64,000 nt of DNA, taken from Taxawa tesnikishii (nom. ined.) (lineage: Eukaryota; Ascomycota; Dothideomycetes; Dothideales). The notes below the pieces were generated by a model. That model did no database searches and was not told where the DNA came from. It was given only the letters and a program-made list of their open reading frames with translations. Where the stretch lies: positions 62,001 to 126,000 of the forward strand of contig JAPDRO010000011.1 of the NCBI GenBank assembly GCA_030247885.1, written 5' to 3'. This document shows positions 10,140-20,074 of the stretch, piece by piece; position 1 is the stretch's first letter; each line of letters begins with the position of its first letter. Position numbers and translations under genes: made by a program.

Positions 10140-11318
10140 TCAGGCCACTCCGTTCGACGATGAGCTGCTACCCAACCTCTGCATAAGCTCCTCAACCTTC
10201 CGTCCATCAACCTTTTCCACCTGATCCGGCAACACCATGGCCTTGATCTGCGACCCCGCCTCCTGGATGAGCGTCTCGATACCCTCACCGCTCGCAAAGC
10301 TCCAAAACCTCACAAACTTGCTCTTGAACCTGAGCTCGAACTTTGTCCTTGCGGGCAGGAACAGCGTCTCGCCCTCGTGGATCGTGACCGGCTGCTCGGC
10401 GCCTTCGACCTTGACCTCCAGCAGCCCTTCGAACATGATGAAGCAGTGGTGCACGTTGAAGGCCCTCGGCTCGTCGAACACGCTCCCGCCATACCTTGCC
10501 GAACTCTCGATACTCGAGATGGCGAATTTGCCATCCGCGTTCCTCACCAACGAAAACGGACGGCTCATCACGCCGCCCAGCATCCACCTCGGGCCCGTAT
10601 TCGCCCTCAGGTAGTACGGTTCCGTGCCCTCGGGGATCTCGGTGTCGCGGGCGTCCCACTCGCCGACCTCGCAGCCGACGTGGTGCGGGTGGAAGTGCAC
10701 GTCGTACTTTCCCTTGGCGGCCATGATCTTCGGGATCAAGATCTCCACGAGGTTGCGGTTGTCGTCCTGGGGCACTATGATGCCGTCGTAGGACTCGGAG
10801 ACGTAGCGGAAGAAGTCGATCCAGTTGCCGGGCGTGATGAGGCCGAGGGATTCGGTGTGCGGGCCTAGTCCGTGGGGGTTGTGGATTACGCCCTGATCGA
10901 TGTGAGTCAAAGGGAATTAGACGAAAGGGGGTTGTTCATGCCGTGCTGGACCACAAAGGGTACTGCTGCCTGCTTCGGCCGCTTGGGGAGACAGAGCAGA
11001 AAGGGGCTTGCTTACCGGAGGGATGCTCGCAAAATCACCAGGCCCCAGAATCCTGCACCGGTCGCCGTTCCAGAGCTTCATGTACCCCTTGGTGACAAGG
11101 AAGACATCGTGGGCCTCATTGTGGTGGTGGAAACCCGGCGCATCAGCCAGCACAGCGCCGGTGGTGAAGACGGACATGGCGTCGTCGGTCTGAATGGCAG
11201 ATGTCAAGATCCGAAACACGCCTTTGCTGCCGGGGATGCTAAGCATCTCGCCTTCGAGCTGAGGGATCACGTATGCTTTGCCATTGGAGGGCGGGAGGTC
11301 ACAGTACTGGATAGACAT
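10140..11318 (-). CDS. Quercetin 2,3-dioxygenase (bicupin)
   Basis: Two exons (11318-11016, 10892-10140) with a 123-bp intron (GTAAGC...GATCAG) give 350 residues. The N-terminal cupin carries the metal-binding HHHNEAH motif followed by G-D-F-A-S-IPPGV, and the second cupin carries FNVHHCFIMFEG and the EGETLFLPARTKFELRF strand. Order and length match fungal quercetinases, which open the flavonol C ring of quercetin, releasing CO, with a Cu or other divalent metal. Unlike the secreted Aspergillus japonicus enzyme, no signal peptide is visible (start MSIQYCDLPPSN), so an intracellular enzyme is predicted. The gene is divergent from the alpha/beta hydrolase at 12010, which might act on the released depside ester; that link is inference. 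Confidence 0.85.
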
Positions 11319-12009
11319 AGTGGAATGTGTGTTTACTCGTGCTCCTCGTGTGATACAACGGTGCTAGAGATCGAAATTGGTTGCGTGGGAAGAGAATAAG
11401 GAGATGGGAGTTTGAAAGTATGAGAGAAGAGTGTGATGAGAACGATACTTATCAGGAACCAAAAACTTGTCCGTGAGACGGGAGAGAGGGGAGGGTTCCC
11501 TCGGTACTTGAGTCTGGGTTCCCACTCCATGAAACTACTGACACCACCCGTCAATCCTGCTACGGCTAGGAATGCAGTAGCAGGATGGATGGCCGGCACC
11601 ACCGTAACCGAGCCCTAACACGCTTGCTGCAACCCCGGCACCGTCACGCCCCACGGGGACCGGGTACGCAAATGGCCGAAGCATCGGCAGGGTAATCAGG
11701 GTTCAATTTTGACAGATTAGGAAGCGATGGCGAGGTTGGAAGCACGGAGGATGGCAGCAATCGGAGGAGCCGCCGTGTGGAGTTTAGCTTCCAGTCGGCA
11801 CTTCCGAGCTTGGCTTGGCGGTCTCGCGGTGGGGAAAGGGAAGGGAGAAGGAGGAAGAAGAAGAAGAAGCAGAAGAAGAGAGTGACTCCGTGTCCCGAGT
11901 AGAGGGGACAGAGCGAGAAAGCGACATAAGTTGATTGTGAACAAGGCGGACGAAGAGATCCGCCGTGTCAAGCAATCGTACCAAGAGGTTGTACCAACTC
12001 CGCTCCGCC
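11319..12009. promoter_or_regulatory. Divergent promoter region, quercetinase / alpha-beta hydrolase
   Basis: A 690-bp interval between two head-to-head genes. It has CT/GA-rich stretches (for example GAAGAAGAAG around 11850) but no clear TATA box or recognised regulator site. No supported gene inside. Confidence 0.4.
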
Positions 12010-13279
12010 ATGCCTCCAACGCCGCTCCGCTTCGAATACAAACGCGTTGACGACTGCATCATCTGCACCGACGTCTACCTTCCCTCTCAATCCCAGATCA
12101 AGGGGCCGAAATGCCCAGTAGGTGAGTGAGAAAAGAGAGTTCCGTATCCAGCTTCACGGCCCAATCACATGAAGGGAAAGTACAGCTAAAGCCAGACAGT
12201 GCTCGGCATCCATGGCGGCGCTTTCATGCTGGGCTCCAGCAGTATGGTCAACGCAGATCAGATTGACGACTGCCTATCCCGCGGATGGATCCTTCTTTCC
12301 CTGGATCACCGTCTATGTCCTCAAGTCGACATTTTCGCGGGTCCAGTAACCGACTGTCGGGATGCGCTAGCGTGGGTGTACGATGGCGGGCTGGAGAAGG
12401 CATTGAAGGGTACGGAAGAGGGCAAGCAGTACGAGATCGATCACGACCGTGTTGTGGCCTTCGGAACCAGCTCAGGAGGGACGTTGGCCTTGAGTTTGGT
12501 GAGTTCAGAAATGCTTTCGTTGTTGTCCTGCCGTGGTCTTGTTTGCCCTTCTCTTCTCCCTCTCTTCTCCTCTCCCCCCCTCTCTCTCCCTCTCTCTCTC
12601 TTCTCGCTCCCCTAATCTCCGAGTGGCTGAGTGTCATGACACCATTTCCGATACTCCTCACACTCGATCCTCTGACATGATACAAACACACAACACAAAC
12701 CCTTACATAAACTTACCCAATCCAAGGGCTTCTCCGTCCCCCGCCCCGTCGCCGCGATCCTGAACCTCTACGGTGCGACCCACTTCACGCACCCTTTCTG
12801 GTCGCAACCGCTCCCTCACGTGAAGCCACCTCCATGCCCCGAAGATCTGATGAACAGCGTGTACCACGAATCGCCGATCCCAACCCAAGGTGGCGTCTCC
12901 CTCGAAGGCCAATCCCCTCACCACAGACCAAGCAAGGACCCCCACCTAGGGTCTCCTTTGCACTCACCCAGATCCACAAAGGCACGGTGCTGGACGCGTG
13001 CATGCCGTCCAAGGCTTTCGAGAAGATCGACGCGTGTCTGAACGTCACAGACGCGTTTCCGCCAACGATTGTCGTGCACGGAGACGCGGACACCATGGTG
13101 CCCAAGTACCTGAGCGAGAAGCTGTTTGAGGAGTTGAAGGCGAAGGGGTGAGGTGTGATTTCGTGACCGTGCCGGGCGAGGAACACACGTTCGTCGGGAA
13201 GATGGTCAAGGGGAGCCAGACGTGGGATTTGCAAAGGAAGGGGTTCGATTTCCTGGAAAAGGTGATCGAGGGGAGGTAA
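12010..13279 (+). CDS. Alpha/beta-hydrolase (esterase/lipase fold-3 type), two frame slips
   Basis: Exons 12010-12121, 12200-12498 and 12727-13279. The esterase parts are in order: HGGAF oxyanion motif, nucleophile elbow GTSSGG, acid region HGDADTMVP, and the likely catalytic His in GEEHTF near the end. Expected product about 321 residues, probably a cytosolic carboxylester hydrolase. In exon 3 the frame is lost twice: at the C5 run 12939-12943 and at the G4 run 13145-13148. One extra base in each run would give uninterrupted family-like protein (KDPPPRVSFALTQI; KAKGVRCDFVTV). Without that, the catalytic His is out of frame. No GT-AG intron explains either slip well. Either the assembly under-calls these runs or the gene is dying; the shared pattern with other genes favours the former. 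Confidence 0.72.
12534..12615 (+). repeat. Pyrimidine (CT/C) tract inside intron 2 of the hydrolase
   Basis: An 80-bp nearly pure CT stretch within the 228-bp intron 12499-12726, which is long for this genome. Simple-sequence expansion explains the extra length. It lies far from the acceptor, so it is not the ordinary polypyrimidine tract. Confidence 0.7.
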
Positions 13280-13463
13280 GTGGGGCCGCATACGATATCG
13301 GGCCACAGCTACAGACGTGGGGAGCACGGAGAAGGCTTCGAGTACAGCGGCGCAGATGGTGTATGCGAAACTTCAGAGTCTAGGACATATATCCAGGAAA
13401 AAACGGCTGCCAAGCTCCCATGCGTCGTATCGCAAAAACCGCGTCATTCCAACCTTTGCTTCT

Positions 13464-16119
13464 CTACTGCCCCATGTACGGCACCCCAGTGCCCATGTTC
13501 TCCAACCCGCCATCAAACTCCCACAGCTCCGGAAAATCAAACCCAAGCTGCCACGTCGTCCCATCTCCAAACTCCGGTCCGACGCAAAACAGATCCAGCT
13601 CCTCAAACGTCGTCATCGAATTCACGCTCGGACTTTCCCTTTCCACGCCTCCCACGGCGCTGGCGCCGGCCGCATCGTTCTCCTTGCCCGCGCCGGTTGC
13701 ATTCCCGTTCCCCACCCCATCCTCCCACGGCCTCAGAGGCCCACCGCTCGCACCTCCCGCCACACCGGCGCCGGTGGTCGCGCCAGGCATGTTGGTCTGG
13801 TCGCGGTGGCGGAGCCGGGAGAGCAGGCGGCGCAGCACTTGACCCGTTTTGCGGGCGACAGTGCTCTCGTGCATGACGTCGAGCAGTTCGATGGAGCGAT
13901 CGATGAGCGAAAGTAAGGGTGTGATGTCGTTGTTTGAGCGTTTGAGGCGAGCGGCTTGGAAGAGGAGGATGGAGGCGGCGAAGGTGGTGTAAGTTACGTT
14001 GTACCACCTGGAGAAATGTTAGCGGTGTGAGGTTTGATGTGTAATCGTTAGGAGATGAAAGGGTGGATGATGGACGAAGGACGAAGGGGGGAAGAGGATG
14101 AGGATGGAATTACCAGGTGCGGAAGAAGGCTTGAGCGCGGTAAGTGTGGTAGACCGTCTCGATTGCGCTGGCGGCGGCGTCGACCTGAACTGGTTATTAG
14201 CATCATCTTCGCCATCGTGATTGTGTTATCTCCAAAGACGACGGAGGAGGTTGCACGTACGCATTTGCTGACGGCATCATTGAGCAATGATACAACGGCC
14301 GGTGGATGCGTCGACTTAGCAGCATGCAATAGAAACGGCCTCAGCAGCAGCATCTTGACGTTGTAGTATCCTGAACATCCCATGATTGTTAGCTCATCAA
14401 GAGAACAAGGCAGGCTCGATTCGGCACCTACGCGTCTGCAACACCAGCCTCTGCGGCGGAGCCCACAACGGATCATTCAGCGAGCCATTCGAATGCACGT
14501 CCGGGGTCATCGTCGGCCGGATCCTCGCAGGCAGCTGTGCCACCCACTCATCCATTTGCTTCTCAATGTCGAACGCCGTGGCCAACTTGTCCGCCAGGGT
14601 AAGCCTTCTCAGATAGATGCTCACAGAAATAGCTCGAATTATCCTAGCCATCGTAACCATCTCTCTCAAGATCGTATTGGGAGAATCGTCCTTGGGCGGC
14701 ATGGGCCTGTTGTGATGCTCGTCCATCCCCAGAGTATCCGGTCGGCCGAGAGCGAAACTGAGCTCGATCTCAAGGCTGTACAGACCCCACCATGTGCGCG
14801 ATTTGGCCGCCGCATCTGGGTCGACGGGTCGCCCGCTGCGCACTGGGGTATTGCGGTTGATGCCCGCAGACAGCGCCGTCCGGATCGCCATGCCCAGATA
14901 CATGTAGGAGAAATTGGGGTTGAGTTCGTTCTGACAGATCTTCGCCATCATGAAGAGACACTGAATCGCCTCGATGTCGTTTGCGAACGCTGGTCGTCCT
15001 AGATGTGCCTGCGCCCTCTCGAAAAGCATCCTGCTCCACCCGAAACGACTCATGCCGTTGAGCCTCTCGCCGTTCCAATTGCGAACTAACGCCCCGAGAG
15101 ACATGACGCTGTAGTATAAGGCGATGAAGCACGAGGACTGGCGCTCATGGTAGCCTTGCCAGAGATCCTCGCATCGTCGCATGAAGGGCTCCCGCTCGAT
15201 TAAAGGGTAGATGTGATGCAGATTGGTAAAGTAAGAGTCCAGGAACACGTACGCCTGCGGACAGAAAAATTGGTTCTCTAGCACGGCGTTGGATATGCCG
15301 GTGGAGTCCAAAGGTGAGAAGTCGGCATTGTGAAATGCTCCAACCAGAGAGAGATGCTCGTTCGGTGACGGCTCGTGAGGACCGCTGCCGTCATCGGCGG
15401 TGCATTCCTTATGCAGGCGTCCCAGAAATGCGACTGAGGAAGTGTTGCCGTGGAACTCGAATGTCTTGGTCAAGGGGTTAACATCGACAACCTCTGCTTG
15501 GCCTTCGTCCGTCCAGTCCTCTTCCGCATCCGCCTGCTGAGGTTGTGCGTTGGTCTGTCCAGGTTTAGGTAGCGGTCCTGAGAGGCTAGGGGATAGTCCA
15601 TCATGACGCTTCGGTTGCACGGTCGCAGGTCCAGGACCGTCCGGTACGAATTGTGTCCTCCTCGCGATTGCAGGTGAGGGTGCAGTGCTTTGTGGTATCC
15701 TGTGATCGGCAGGCGAGGTGGGCGGAGGCAAACCATCGCGTATCCGTGCAGCGGTTTTCGCAGCCTCGAGTCTGTTCTCCAGATCCTTGATATATCTGCT
15801 TGCTTGTCAGCCGATCCGCCCTTCGTTCGGGAACAAACCTGCGCGATACTCTGCAGAATTCACCGCGGGCGTCGGCCCCGTCTCAGCGCCTCGAAAATGA
15901 CAATCAACCCTCAGCCCTAGTCTCTCTCATCAGCACCACCTCTCTTTACACCTTGTCGTCATGAACAGAAGGGGACATACGGACACAATGCGAACAAGGG
16001 TAAACGCCGTCACATTTGTATTTCTTCATCCGGCAATGATTGCAAGCCTGCAGCGCGCGCGGCCTCTTCGATCTCCTAGGCGGACTGCTCTGGGACGAGG
16101 GATGAGGTGAGGGCAGCAT
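13464..16119 (-). CDS. Zn2Cys6 transcription factor with fungal-specific regulatory domain
   Basis: Six exons (16119-15981, 15916-15850, 15795-14432, 14370-14261, 14184-14114, 14007-13464) give 764 residues with matching phases. The binuclear zinc cluster is at residues 26-52 (Cys 26, 29, 36, 42, 45, 52; spacing 2-6-5-2-6) with the basic RMKKYKCDG loop. The sixth Cys is supplied by exon 2 across a GTATGT intron. A short coiled coil (YIKDLENRLEAA) follows, as in dimeric Gal4-type factors. The central part has the fungal_trans signatures (YPLIEREPFM, GMAIRTALSAGINR, SRTWWGLYSLEIELSFALGRP). The tail is Gly/Asn/Ala-rich. Nuclear regulator; target pathway unknown, with the quercetinase and hydrolase as nearest metabolic neighbours. 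A CT tract sits in its 5' leader. Confidence 0.88.
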
Positions 16120-16136
16120 TGCTGCGGACTTGTGGC

Positions 16137-16179
16137 CCTCTCTCTCTCTCTTCCTCTCTCTCTCTCTTTCTCTCTCTCC
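16137..16179 (+). repeat. CT simple repeat in the 5' leader of the Zn2Cys6 gene
   Basis: A 43-bp CT dinucleotide tract (GA on the coding strand) lies 18 bp upstream of the Zn2Cys6 start codon. GA/CT tracts are frequent in fungal 5' leaders and core promoters. Confidence 0.75.
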
Positions 16180-16399
16180 ACTCTTCACAAGCTCGCGATG
16201 ACACAATCAGCCGTCTTGACCAACCGATGCAATATCATACATGATTCTTTGAGCGCCGCGACTAGACGGTGGATGCGGGGTGCAACATGGGGCGGAAGGC
16301 GGGTTTGCCTCTGTCCCGCAAGGCTGCCTGCTTCTGTGCCGCGCCCTGTCGCATGGACTGCTGATGCCACGCGGTTAAGCGGTTAGCCGAGTGCCCGAC

Positions 16400-16496
16400 A
16401 AGGACAAGGACCAGGACCAGGACCAGGACCAGGACTAGGCCGCTAAAGGCCTGCCGTCTGCCGTCGGTCGTCTGCCGTCGGTCGTCTGCCGTCTGA
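16400..16496 (+). repeat. Two adjacent minisatellites: AGGACC hexamer and a GTCTGCCGTCGGTC-type unit
   Basis: From 16400 to 16437 a hexamer AGGACC (with AGGACA and AGGACT variants) repeats about six times. From 16451 to 16496 a 14-bp unit built on CTGCCGTC/GGTCGT repeats about three times. Neither is in a supported gene. The surrounding interval 16180-16980 shows nothing else I can call. Confidence 0.8.
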
Positions 16497-16987
16497 CATG
16501 TGGCGCGTGCTGGATCCGGCAGCATAACTGGGCCTTCGTTAGCGCAACGCTAATCGGACAGGGCGAAGATCCAAAACTCCTCGGCTCCTCCGAGCAAAGA
16601 GACATGAACAAGTGACTAGCTGGCTCACGTGCATCGAGCGGCCGAAGTGGGGGAACGTTGCCGGACGAGAACTGTCACCCTATTCACAAAGTACGGCTAC
16701 AGGTGTTCCGTGTTCAGTGTTCCGTAGACCAGACGGCACAGCCGACAAGCACAGATATCTCGCCGTGGTCTTCATGGGAAGAATGTATGAACCGGATCAG
16801 GCGACCGGTTACGGGATTGCATGTGTACCCGTCTATTCACAGTCCTTCCCAGCCCAGTTTCAGCCCGCATCGTATCGATAATGAGGAATCGCAGAGGGGT
16901 ATCAAGCATTATCTCCCAGAACCCGACCCGATGATCCGATGAACGCCAGTGAACCCGTTCCACGCCCCATCCATCCCGCCCCATCCC

Positions 16988-17107
16988 CTCGAGCAGCCAA
17001 CTCAATGAGCTCACGCTAGCCTCCCTCGCCCGTCCCGGCATCGTACTGAGCCTCTCAAGCAGCCATGCTCAAAGAACTCACACTAGCCTTCCTCGCCGCT
17101 CCCGGAT
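16988..17107 (-). repeat. Imperfect direct duplication of the SGF73 3' end
   Basis: About 52 bp covering the last codons of SGF73 (copy at 17054-17107, encoding ASVSSLSMAA-stop) recurs at 16988-17041, roughly 80% identical, where it would read ASVSSLSWLLEG. The copies lie 66 bp apart and point the same way, so a tandem duplication is likely. The outer copy lies beyond the stop codon. Confidence 0.7.
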
Positions 17108-18586
17108 TTGGGAACCCGCGTCCCGGCATAGCGTTACCCCTCCTACTCTCAATGCCCTCCCCACCGGCAGCACCGCCAGGACCGCCCATTCCGCCACCGC
17201 CGAACAGGCCGCCGGAAGCCTCTTCTCTTGAGCCAGTACCGAACAGACCTCCACCGCCTCTGCTGCCAAGCGCGTTGCTGATCGCTTCGCGAAGCCGCAC
17301 GTGCTGGTATCGGCTGCGCAGCGGCACCTGGGGAGCCTGCCAGATGGGCTGAGGACGCGAGCGCGCGATGGCGGCCATGACGAGGTCTTTTTCTTCCTCC
17401 GAATCGATGGGTCCTGTGGGGGCGAGGTCGTCGTCTGGGAGGAGGGGTTGGGATTCAAGTGCCGCTTCTGTAGTCATATGTCAGTGGTCGAAGGCCTGAT
17501 GATATAGAGAAATGGGAAGAGGGGAGGAAGTGAGAACGTACTTTGCAGCTTGGCCTGATTCTTGCGCTGGTATTCGGCCAGTAGCTTGTCGTATGGTGCG
17601 CTTCTGCCCGGAACAGCGCGCTTGGCACCCATGCTATGGCTCTTGCACGTCAAACTGCGAGCACACTGTCCGCCTTGGGGTAGCTCGACACCGCACTGTT
17701 TCTCCACATCCACGGGGGCCTTTGGGCGCGGCGCTTTGGCTTTGGGCTCCTCCTTCTTCTTTTTCTTCTTCGGTTGTGCGTCGCCTCCATCGTCGGCCTT
17801 GCGCTTCTTGCCTTTGGTCGCGCCTTCCCCATCCGCGGCATCTGTCTTCTTCGCAGTTTTCGATGTTCCACTTGGGCCTATTTCGTCCCCTTCAGCGGCC
17901 GGCGACTCGCTTTCCGCGTTGCCGTTCTCCTTCTCGCGCTCCTTTCGTGCTGCCGCGTCGCGAGCGTCCTTAGCTTCCTTCTTCTTGCGTTGTTTTTCTT
18001 GCTTCTTGGACAGACACTCGTCAATGTGTGCCTTAGCTCGGTGCTTCAGGATGGCGCGTTTGCAGTGGTTGCATTTGACCACGTCCGGTTTGTCTTCCAT
18101 AGGTCGGCCCGTAGAGAAAGCCTTTGAGAGGTCTGAAGGTACAAGGTTAACGGTGGGAGAGCCCGACTCCATATCTTTGTCTGTAGTACGTTTCGCTGTC
18201 AGCGGCAGTACGTGTAGTAAAGGTAGCAAGCTTGCATACCAGCGGTGACCTCTGAATCCCATTTGCCCGGGTTTGCGACTTTCGGTAGCTTCTTGGTAAT
18301 GTCGTCCTTGACTTTGACCTTACTTTTCTTCTGTTGCTCGTTGAAGGTTTCATCCAAGACATCCTGTGACACAAAATTGAACCCAGAGGTCTTTGAGGCA
18401 GGCGCGGGTGCTGCATTCGTGTTAGCCCACGAGTGGCTCGCGAGTAGGAAGAACCGGTGCTTTGAGTAGGCAGTCCCGCTGTCTGACGGACTGCTATCGC
18501 AAAGCAGCGGCACCCTCACGAGACAGCCTGCTGAGGGTACGGTTGAAGGTAGCCTTACTCTTCCGACCGACGCCATTTGGCGCCAT
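17055..18586 (-). CDS. SGF73: SAGA deubiquitinase-module subunit Sgf73/ataxin-7 homologue
   Basis: Four exons (18586-18559, 18410-18240, 18180-17542, 17467-17055) give 416 residues. The first exon is only 28 nt (MAPNGVGRK), followed by a 148-bp intron with a GCTAAC branch site. Near residue 90 comes a C-X2-C...H...C zinc finger (VKCNHCKRAILKHRAKAH), as used by Sgf73 to tether the Ubp8 module. A long Lys/Glu-rich linker with a nuclear-localisation-like KKKKKK run follows, then the SCA7 domain (VEKQCGVELPQGG, CARSLTCKSHSMGAKRAVPGR, PYDKLLAEYQ). The C-terminus is Gly-rich. The protein links the histone H2B deubiquitinase to SAGA. Start choice: the 28-nt exon gives correct phase into exon 2; no other upstream Met does so as simply. 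Confidence 0.88.
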
Positions 18587-18786
18587 CTTGGCTTGATTGC
18601 TGTTCTTTCAGTAAACCAGTAGTGGTATAAAGTACGTATGCGTAGTCTGTCCGGAGTACATGTGTGTACCTTAGTGTACGTGGTATGCAGTAATCGGTCC
18701 GCATTCATGTGAAAGCGAATCGTCACAGACAAGCAAGCGAGCAAGCGAGCACCCGGCTTGGGATTAGGTAAGCAAGCAGTCTTCAG

Positions 18787-18805
18787 CCCTAACCCTAAAA
18801 CCCTA
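18787..18805 (+). promoter_or_regulatory. Telomere-like motif (CCCTAA repeats, 'telo-box')
   Basis: CCCTAACCCTAAAACCCTA lies about 200 bp upstream of the SGF73 start. It matches two and a half units of the TTAGGG telomere repeat. It may be a binding site for a Myb/telobox factor (Tbf1-like) or an interstitial scar. The remaining interval 18806-19615 shows no supported gene. Confidence 0.45.
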
Positions 18806-19615
18806 CGAGAACGCGGGTTCTGCCGTCATGCTGCCGCTCACCGCCTCTGTTGCGTAGTTTCGATGAATACGTATCTATCACCTACATCCACTGCCTCAAC
18901 CAGCGCTGACAGCAAACGGCGCCATGGAGAAGCGTCCTTTCGCTGATCTCCTTTGACAGCCAGTGTCACGGCTCCACCGGTTGCACTAGAAATCTAGCTG
19001 GTCTTCGAGGGGAGAGTCACTGAGCTGAGAGAAGATGAAAGATGCAGACAGCCGCGTAGTCGCATGACCGCTGATTCTGTGTGTCATAAAACTCATGGTT
19101 GCAGGACTCAACTGCTAACTAGCTGTATATACCCCATACCCAAAGCCCTTACGTACCCAACATCGTCAACCCCATCCATCCGTATCTTGCCCAGAGAAAC
19201 CCCTCCAGACTTGAAAAGAAATGCTTCCCAGCAGCTAAGTCACAAACTCCACACCCACTTTCGATTCAATAGCATGAAGTGAAAACTCGTCCACTGCGGC
19301 GCCAGCATGTCCGGGGTAGATGGTCAGAGTAGTCGGAATGGCCAGCCTCTCGCGCTCGATGAAGACCTCTGTCTGCTTCAGTCGTTGCGTCTAGCCGCGA
19401 TTGGTGACCGAGACCAGTTGGTTCGCGCTGCGGATGTTTCTGTGCGTTCCAATTGACGCTTGCGAGAAGGAATGAGTCCAGCTTCTCGACCTTTGTGTTT
19501 CGTGATCGTGGCGGCGGCACTTTTCTGATGCAAGTGCGTCGCCCGGTTTTGATAGTCGCCTTCGGCAAGCGAAGACGCGTCGACCTCTATGGCCGATCTC
19601 GGGATGATGTGTTGC

Positions 19616-19963
19616 TTAAATGACATGCTTTGCCTGCATCAGCATCTTGGCTTGCGCGGGCTGCATTTCGGTGAAGCGGCGGGTCTCATGGTCGAGAAAC
19701 CAGTGCGGGTGGGCGACGGATCGCTTGTTGAGCATCGAGGGTAGGTGATCCGCATTGCGCTTCTCGACGACCGCAGAGAGGGTCTCGATGGACGTGATTT
19801 CGGTCATGGGTCGCACCCAGATTGGGACACGCTTGTCGGATTTGAAGGACCAGGACATGACGACGGTGGTATCGCGCCGATAGGGGACGTTGTCGTTCGA
19901 TGGCATCGGCACCGCCAGCGCCAGCGTGGCGAAAAGCAGAGCGACAAGAAGCTTGAAAAACAT
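19616..19963 (-). CDS. Secreted, Kex2-type multi-site peptide precursor (unknown function)
   Basis: I chose the Met at 19963: it starts a clear signal peptide (MFFKLLVALLFATLALAV), giving 115 residues. The mature part has no Cys and carries dibasic sites at regular short spacing: YRR, SDKR, VEKR, LNKR and ETRR. Cleavage by Kex2 would release peptides of about 10-22 residues, such as one starting VPIWVRPM and one starting SVAHPHWFLDH. The released peptides differ from one another, unlike repeat-type pheromone precursors. The family is not recognised. Candidates are a Kex2-processed secreted protein, a signalling peptide or a small effector. A TATAAG box about 110 bp upstream supports expression. 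Confidence 0.6.
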   Translation of the reverse strand: MFFKLLVALLFATLALAVPMPSNDNVPYRRDTTVVMSWSFKSDKRVPIWVRPMTEITSIETLSAVVEKRNADHLPSMLNKRSVAHPHWFLDHETRRFTEMQPAQAKMLMQAKHVI

Positions 19964-20068
19964 TGTGGAGGTTAGGGGTTGGATTAGAGATAGCAGATTG
20001 GAGATGTGATACGAGAGATTGGACTGTTGGTATCGAGATGATGGACAGAACGGTTCCATTGAAGAATA

Positions 20069-20074
20069 CTTATA
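20069..20074 (-). promoter_or_regulatory. TATA box of the secreted precursor gene
   Basis: GGTATAAGTATT on the minus strand, about 110 bp before the start codon at 19963, at a usual distance for a regulated fungal promoter. Confidence 0.45.

Noticed and set aside
10377-10868. Long plus-strand frame inside the quercetinase
   Set aside because: Exact antisense shadow of a high-GC coding exon.
12010-16119. Hydrolase and Zn2Cys6 factor as part of a flavonoid cluster with the quercetinase
   Set aside because: Only adjacency supports it; no shared motif or further pathway gene was found, so it was not raised as a finding.
19616-19963. Alpha-type mating pheromone precursor
   Set aside because: The peptides between dibasic sites differ and lack the usual repeated W...G...P-type decapeptide.
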